From contig CP070706.1 of NCBI GenBank assembly GCA_020350085.1, forward strand, positions 3,778,397 through 3,789,049: DNA of 10,653 bases. The letters run 5' to 3'. Both the position numbers and the translations under genes were made by a program. Origin of the DNA: Acidobacteriota bacterium. Lineage in GTDB: Bacteria; Acidobacteriota; Polarisedimenticolia; J045. Below, piece by piece: positions 6,982-10,653 of the stretch (the stretch's first letter is position 1; each line of letters starts with the position of its first letter). The notes under the pieces were generated by a model that searched no databases, was not told where the DNA came from, and was given only the letters and a program-made list of their open reading frames with translations.

Positions 6982-9689
6982 CGAGAGTCCACCTCCTCGC
7001 TGTTCATGCCGCTCTTCCTACCATCGAGTAGCTCACGCACGCTTAGCATGCTACTCCAGCCGAGAATCTGCCCCAACTCGTTCCCGAAAACTCCGTCCGA
7101 TGTCGTGGCCACTTCGATCCGGTCGGCGTAACCGTTGGCAATCAGCATCGACGGCGGCGCGTCCGCAGCGATCTGATGGAGCATCTGCTGCTGCTGAGGA
7201 GTCAGCGACTGCTCTCCAGCGACTCGGCCGACGAGCGGTGCCAGGAGAGGAGCAAGATTCTGGTACATCAGGGCGGAGAAGTTCGGCTCGTCACCGCTCG
7301 GCACTCGCGCCAGGAACTCGGGAGAGGAGGAAATGTCGTAGCCTGTCTGCTTTTGCCGCAGCGCCAGGTCCAAAACAGCGCGGCTTGGGCCGGCCACGAA
7401 GTAGCCATCCACAAACGCGTAGTGGACCGAGAAGTTGCTCTCGGTGAACTGCAACGCATGCGATTCGAACCCGCGCAGGGGGGAAGACTCCAAAGTCAGC
7501 AACGTGCCTCGTTCGGCGGCGTGCTCGTTGATCTGAGCGACAGCCCAATCGATCGTTTGCTGCAGGCGCTCGGGATTATAAAGTTCTACGACCACTTTCC
7601 AAGTCGGGCTCGGCAGCACGGGACCGTCAAGAGCGATGACCATCTCGCCGCCGAGAGGTGCGGCTACGTCGTCGAGCAAGCTGAGTCCTTCCTGTTTCTC
7701 AAAATCACGAAGCTCGGCGAGCGCGTTCTGATCCGACTGCTCGATGAACGAGAAGAGCTCGCTCATCATCGCCTTGGGGTCCTTCATCACGGCGGCGCCG
7801 ACGGCATGTGCTTCGGGCGATACGAACCCGAGCGCTCCCATCGGAGCTGGCTCGGCGAGCCAGGAAGCGATACCCTGCCGTGCTTCGCTGAACGTCAGTA
7901 CCGCGCGGTTGGTCGTCTGATCGCGATCCTGTTTGCGCTCGAACAAGAGATGGCGCATGCCGGTGAATCCAAGCTGTGCCAGCGCATCGCGATCCCCTTC
8001 GGAAGCAGGTCCCTCCGGGCCGAACAACGTGGCGAGATCCGCTGCGGCGAGCCATGCCGCACCGTCGCGATAAGCGCTCGCGAGGCGCTGATGAAACGGC
8101 GTGCCAACGAAAGAACTCGTGACAGTGCCGTCCAGTGCCGCAAGCGACAGACGGATCCGCTGCGGATCGTTGCTGGCGAGTACCAGTTCCTCATCGACCC
8201 ACAGCAGCAGCTGGTCAGCTCCTCGTACAACAGGCAGTGTCTCGTCCGCAAACGGACCGAGGAGGCGTATCGGAAGCGACTCTTCTGCGCTTTGACCCAG
8301 CATGGCCAGGTCCCGACGGGCAAGCTCGATCAGAGCGCTGCCGCTGCGCGTTTCGGCCATCACCAACACCCCACCGTCATCGGCCAATCCCTTGAGGGGA
8401 ATACCGACGACGATCTCGTCGCCAAGCAGCTCGCCGTAGCTGCGGAAGCGCTCGATCACCTCCGCCAACACGCGTTCGCCTTCGCTGCCCAAGTGCTCGT
8501 CCCACCAAGCCTGCAAGGCCGGTCGCGAGCGCACGCGTTCCATGATCAGCTGGTAGCTCTGCTGCACCGTGCCGCTCAGATTCGGAATCGCTCCGTAGAT
8601 CACCGTGTCGGCCGGGGCGAGATCGAGCAGCCGCGTCGAGTATCTCGTCTCGGGCTGCTCGACGCGTGCCAGCTCACGGCGCAGCTCCGAAAGTTCACTC
8701 ACAAGCATCAAGTGCTGATCGATATTACGGCTCCACGCGATCTCCTGAGCCAGTGGTACGGTGCCGACGCTGGGGTGCGTCGAGAGCTGATCACCCGGTT
8801 GAAGCACCGTCGTGTCGCCCGCTTGATCGACGAGCACCTGACCCTCGAAGACCGAGATCCGCGAGCCCTTCGTGCCGTTGTTGACGGAAAAGACCGTCCC
8901 TGTCACCGCGACGCGGCAATCGGCGGTCCGCACGTAGAGATGCCCAGAGCCCTGATCGGAGGCTTCGACGATGATGTTCCCGCGCTCGAGCTGAATCGTG
9001 CTGTCGCGCCAACCGCGAGCGAGGGCGATCTGCGAGCGCTCGCCCAACTCCACGCGAGATCCGTCGGCGAGCGCAACGATCGCACCCGAACCCTTGGCCG
9101 TGCGCAGCCAGTCCCACGCGCTGAGCTGCTCTCCCGCGCTGACCGGCACCAGCCGTCCACTCTCCACGCGGAACAGCTCACCGTCGACCAGTGCCACCTG
9201 GCCCAACGTCGTCACTCGACCGAGCAACGACGGCCCGAACGCGAACAACCCCACACCGAGGATCATGAGTGCGGCCGCGGCCATCGCCCAGCGAGACCAT
9301 CTGCCGCGACCGGAATGCTGACCAACCGGCCCCGACTGCGCCGCGGTTGGCTGCACGCGTCCGGCGGCGCGAGCATCGTCCAAGCTGCGGCGGCAACCGG
9401 AACACTCACGCAGGTGGTCTTCGAGCAGTACCGTCTGAGCCTGCGGCAGTTCGCCGGTCAGGTAGCGGGGCAAGAGAGCCCGGAAGCCGAGGCATCCTTC
9501 GATCACCTCCGCGGCCCGTGCGTCACCTGCCATTTGCGAAGTTGCTGCGCTGCCGCGTGACGGCTCCGCGAGGCGGGTTCTCACCCGCTCGGCGGCCTGC
9601 TTCAGACGATCGTCGTCAACAGGCGTGTCGCGAATCTCGCGGATCGCGCGGTCGAGGGTCTGTTCGAGGTCTTTGTCATGACGCTTCAT
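6978..9689 (-). CDS. Membrane-anchored zinc anti-sigma/FecR-domain protein with large repeated C-terminal region
   Basis: A 903-residue protein with a probable N-inside, C-outside topology. Residues 1-60 are charged and helical. Residues 66-99 resemble a zf-HC2/ZAS anti-sigma domain: C66, then H92-x3-C96-x2-C99, the zinc ligand set of anti-sigma factors. One membrane span follows at about 133-152. Residues about 195-300 are a FecR domain, with characteristic VAVTGTVFSVN at 260-270 and VFEGQVLV at 280-287. From about 355 to 880 comes a long beta/alpha region that appears to be two diverged copies with a period of about 260 residues and loosely resembles DUF3352-type proteins (unverified). The gene follows the sigma gene with an ATGA overlap, the usual place for a cognate anti-sigma factor. 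The inferred role is to bind that sigma factor in the cytoplasm and release it on a periplasmic signal. FecR-type anti-sigma factors are normally far shorter (roughly 320 residues), so the C-terminal part is an unusual addition. GGAG 7 nt upstream supports the start. Confidence 0.88.
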   Translation of the reverse strand: MKRHDKDLEQTLDRAIREIRDTPVDDDRLKQAAERVRTRLAEPSRGSAATSQMAGDARAAEVIEGCLGFRALLPRYLTGELPQAQTVLLEDHLRECSGCRRSLDDARAAGRVQPTAAQSGPVGQHSGRGRWSRWAMAAAALMILGVGLFAFGPSLLGRVTTLGQVALVDGELFRVESGRLVPVSAGEQLSAWDWLRTAKGSGAIVALADGSRVELGERSQIALARGWRDSTIQLERGNIIVEASDQGSGHLYVRTADCRVAVTGTVFSVNNGTKGSRISVFEGQVLVDQAGDTTVLQPGDQLSTHPSVGTVPLAQEIAWSRNIDQHLMLVSELSELRRELARVEQPETRYSTRLLDLAPADTVIYGAIPNLSGTVQQSYQLIMERVRSRPALQAWWDEHLGSEGERVLAEVIERFRSYGELLGDEIVVGIPLKGLADDGGVLVMAETRSGSALIELARRDLAMLGQSAEESLPIRLLGPFADETLPVVRGADQLLLWVDEELVLASNDPQRIRLSLAALDGTVTSSFVGTPFHQRLASAYRDGAAWLAAADLATLFGPEGPASEGDRDALAQLGFTGMRHLLFERKQDRDQTTNRAVLTFSEARQGIASWLAEPAPMGALGFVSPEAHAVGAAVMKDPKAMMSELFSFIEQSDQNALAELRDFEKQEGLSLLDDVAAPLGGEMVIALDGPVLPSPTWKVVVELYNPERLQQTIDWAVAQINEHAAERGTLLTLESSPLRGFESHALQFTESNFSVHYAFVDGYFVAGPSRAVLDLALRQKQTGYDISSSPEFLARVPSGDEPNFSALMYQNLAPLLAPLVGRVAGEQSLTPQQQQMLHQIAADAPPSMLIANGYADRIEVATTSDGVFGNELGQILGWSSMLSVRELLDGRKSGMNSEEVDSR
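6990..6997 (-). promoter_or_regulatory. Near-complete Shine-Dalgarno for ABC ATPase 1
   Basis: Read on the minus strand, AGGAGGTG lies 8 nt before the ATG at 6981, inside the last codons of the sensor gene. It is the longest match to the 16S rRNA tail that I found at any start in the window. This suggests the exporter genes can be translated at a higher level than the large sensor upstream. Confidence 0.6.
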
Positions 9690-10336
9690 GGCGTTTCTCC
9701 GAGAAGCGGACGAATCCGGTCTTTGAGGAGTTGTCGAGTCCGATGCAGGCTCACGGCGATCGACCCGGCTGATGTGCCAACCATCCGCGCGATCTCGTGA
9801 TTGCCGTAGCCCTCGAAGTAGCGCAGGGCAAAAATCTCCGCCGAGCGCTGCGGAAGGGAAGCAAGGGCTCGCCGGACGACATCGCGGATCTCACGGCTGA
9901 GCTGCTCGTCTTCCTGAGAGCGCGGATGGCGGCTCATGTTCACAGTCTTGCCCACCGGAGTTTCGTCGAGCGAAACGTCAGGGCTGCTCGCCCGACGCCG
10001 CACGAGATCGAGCGCCGCGTTGACCGCCGCGCGGTGCAGATAGCTTCCCGGCGAGGGGGCCAGATCCAACTCGTTCTGGCGGGCGAGTCGCAGAAAGACC
10101 GTCTGAAGCGCATCCTCGGCGTCCTCGCAGCGACCGGTGATCCTGAGGGCCGCACGGAAAACGCGCGCGTGGTGCTCGCGGAATAGGGCCTCCAAGGCTT
10201 CCGCGGCATCAGACCGGTGCCCTTGCTCTGCGGCAGGTGTGCCAGGAGCGGGGAGCGGCGCATCGGTGGGATGCCTGGTGGGGATCGATTCGCTCGCGGC
10301 CTGCACGGCGTTCTCCCTCCGTTCGTCTTCGACCAT
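9686..10336 (-). CDS. ECF-type RNA polymerase sigma-70 family factor
   Basis: A 216-residue alternative sigma factor and first gene of the operon. Region 2 spans about 47-115 and contains CEDAEDALQTVFLRLAR (70-86), the conserved polymerase-binding helix and -10-recognition segment of ECF factors. After a linker of about 35 residues, region 4 spans about 150-207, with LPQRSAEIFALRYFEGY (161-177) and a helix-turn-helix at about 178-204 that would bind the -35 element. Regions 1 and 3 of housekeeping sigma factors are absent. The first 45 residues are Pro/Ala-rich, probably disordered and longer than usual. The ATG at 10336 has AGGAGG 8 nt upstream. Its stop overlaps the start of the ZAS/FecR protein by ATGA, which couples sigma and presumed anti-sigma synthesis. 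Autoregulation of the operon is likely by analogy and not shown by the sequence. Confidence 0.95.
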   Translation of the reverse strand: MVEDERRENAVQAASESIPTRHPTDAPLPAPGTPAAEQGHRSDAAEALEALFREHHARVFRAALRITGRCEDAEDALQTVFLRLARQNELDLAPSPGSYLHRAAVNAALDLVRRRASSPDVSLDETPVGKTVNMSRHPRSQEDEQLSREIRDVVRRALASLPQRSAEIFALRYFEGYGNHEIARMVGTSAGSIAVSLHRTRQLLKDRIRPLLGETP

Positions 10337-10344
10337 GACAACGT

Positions 10345-10350
10345 CCTCCT
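10345..10350 (-). promoter_or_regulatory. Consensus ribosome binding site of the sigma factor gene
   Basis: A perfect AGGAGG on the minus strand lies 8 nt before the ATG at 10336. This supports both the chosen start and efficient translation of the first operon gene. Confidence 0.8.
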
Positions 10351-10411
10351 GGCGAGATCCTTACAAACACCGACCGGGCAAGAGTCGTCAGCAGGCGACC
10401 TCAAGCAGCGA

Positions 10412-10441
10412 AGTATAGCTTTTTCAGAGGGTTAGGATCAC
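10412..10441 (-). promoter_or_regulatory. Candidate promoter of the sigma/sensor/exporter operon
   Basis: On the minus strand TATACT (10417-10412) is a 5/6 match to the -10 consensus inside a short AT-rich stretch of otherwise GC-rich DNA. The possible -35 box GTGATC (10441-10436), 18 bp upstream, is poor (3/6). A start near 10405 would give a 5' leader of about 70 nt before the sigma ATG. An ECF-type promoter with a TAACC-like -35 in the same stretch (10434-10430) is an alternative reading that would allow autoregulation. The evidence is suggestive only. Confidence 0.35.
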
Positions 10442-10600
10442 CGTCCCACGAAGGCCGAGCGACGAGCGGACCTGCCGAAGTGTCGAGCGGCCTGGAGAGG
10501 CGTGCGCGCTCGATGCATCGCGGCGACTGGCGGGTCGGACGGGCCCCCTCTGAGCCGGCGGCGAGCGAGCGACGGCATCGCGTCGGCGCCCTGCTAGCCC

Positions 10601-10618
10601 GACCGCCGCGAAGCGGTC
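10601..10618 (-). other. GC-rich stem-loop upstream of the sigma operon
   Basis: GACCGC (10601-10606) and GCGGTC (10613-10618) form a perfect 6-bp stem with a 6-nt loop. No T-tract follows on either strand. It could be the 3' end structure of a gene lying beyond the window, or chance. Confidence 0.2.
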
Positions 10619-10653
10619 CGCTCGTGCAACCGCAGACGCTCTGCGTCACGCGA

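Larger units (their letters stand above)
10337..10653. other. Region upstream of the sigma gene, no gene recognised
   Basis: The 317 nt from the sigma start to the window edge hold the ribosome binding site and candidate promoter described separately. Beyond 10441 lies GC-rich sequence with two short stem-loops: CGACG/CGTCG at 10570-10585 and GACCGC/GCGGTC at 10601-10618. An open minus-strand frame covers 10649-10401 but has no ribosome binding site or recognisable domain, and its Arg/Ser/Ala-rich composition looks like non-coding GC-rich DNA. The right-hand part may belong to the 3' flank of a gene beyond the window. Confidence 0.5.

Noticed and set aside
7176..9560. A plus-strand open frame of 794 codons opposite the sensor gene
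   Set aside because: Its codons lie in exact register with those of the sensor gene. It stays open because sense codons TTA, CTA and TCA, which would give antisense stops, are avoided in GC-rich genes. Its translation shows no domain, whereas the sense protein has zinc, membrane and FecR motifs.
10401..10649. An open minus-strand frame of 82 codons upstream of the sigma gene
   Set aside because: It has a GTG start without a ribosome binding site, Arg/Ser/Ala-rich composition and no motif, and it overlaps the candidate promoter.
1..10653. tRNA, rRNA, CRISPR array, insertion sequence or phage genes
   Set aside because: I saw no regularly spaced repeats, no transposase or integrase motifs, no terminal inverted repeats and no tRNA cloverleaf on either strand; the coding style is uniform along the window.

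Overview
The window is GC-rich bacterial DNA (roughly 60% G+C by eye). All eight recognisable genes lie on the minus strand, so transcription runs from right to left. The gene set suggests a Gram-negative environmental bacterium: an ECF sigma factor, a membrane-anchored zinc/FecR protein, two ABC-2 exporters and an amidase with a twin-arginine-like leader. The ABC permease style and the amidase subfamily would fit Acidobacteriota or a neighbouring, largely uncultured phylum. That placement is an inference from protein style and not a proven taxonomy. I found no tRNA, rRNA, CRISPR array, insertion sequence or phage gene.

Region 1 (10336 down to 3368) reads as one six-gene operon. In order of transcription it contains: an ECF-type sigma factor (10336-9686); a 903-residue membrane protein with a zinc-type anti-sigma domain, one membrane span, a FecR domain and a large twofold-repeated C-terminal part (9689-6978); ABC ATPase 1 (6981-6049); ABC-2 permease 1 (6062-5187); ABC ATPase 2 (5178-4225); and ABC-2 permease 2 (4228-3368). 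Three of the five junctions are 4-nt ATGA overlaps, one is a 14-nt overlap and one is an 8-nt gap. A candidate promoter and a strong AGGAGG ribosome binding site precede the sigma gene.

Region 2 (3367-2992) is a 376-nt spacer. It holds GC-rich stem-loops without T-tracts and one conspicuous AT-rich island with an 11-bp-spaced direct repeat, which may be a regulatory site for the next unit.

Region 3 (2991 down to 179) is a two-gene unit. An exported amidase-signature hydrolase overlaps by ATGA a TrmH-like 2'-O-ribose RNA methyltransferase that has an unusual N-terminal extension. The last 178 nt at the left edge hold no gene that can be confirmed.

The working model for the main operon is inference. 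The FecR protein would hold the sigma factor at the membrane through its cytoplasmic zinc domain and sense something in the periplasm with its FecR and repeat domains. When released, the sigma factor would drive its own operon and so the two exporters. The fused sensor and its direct coupling to a double ABC-2 exporter are the least ordinary features of the window.
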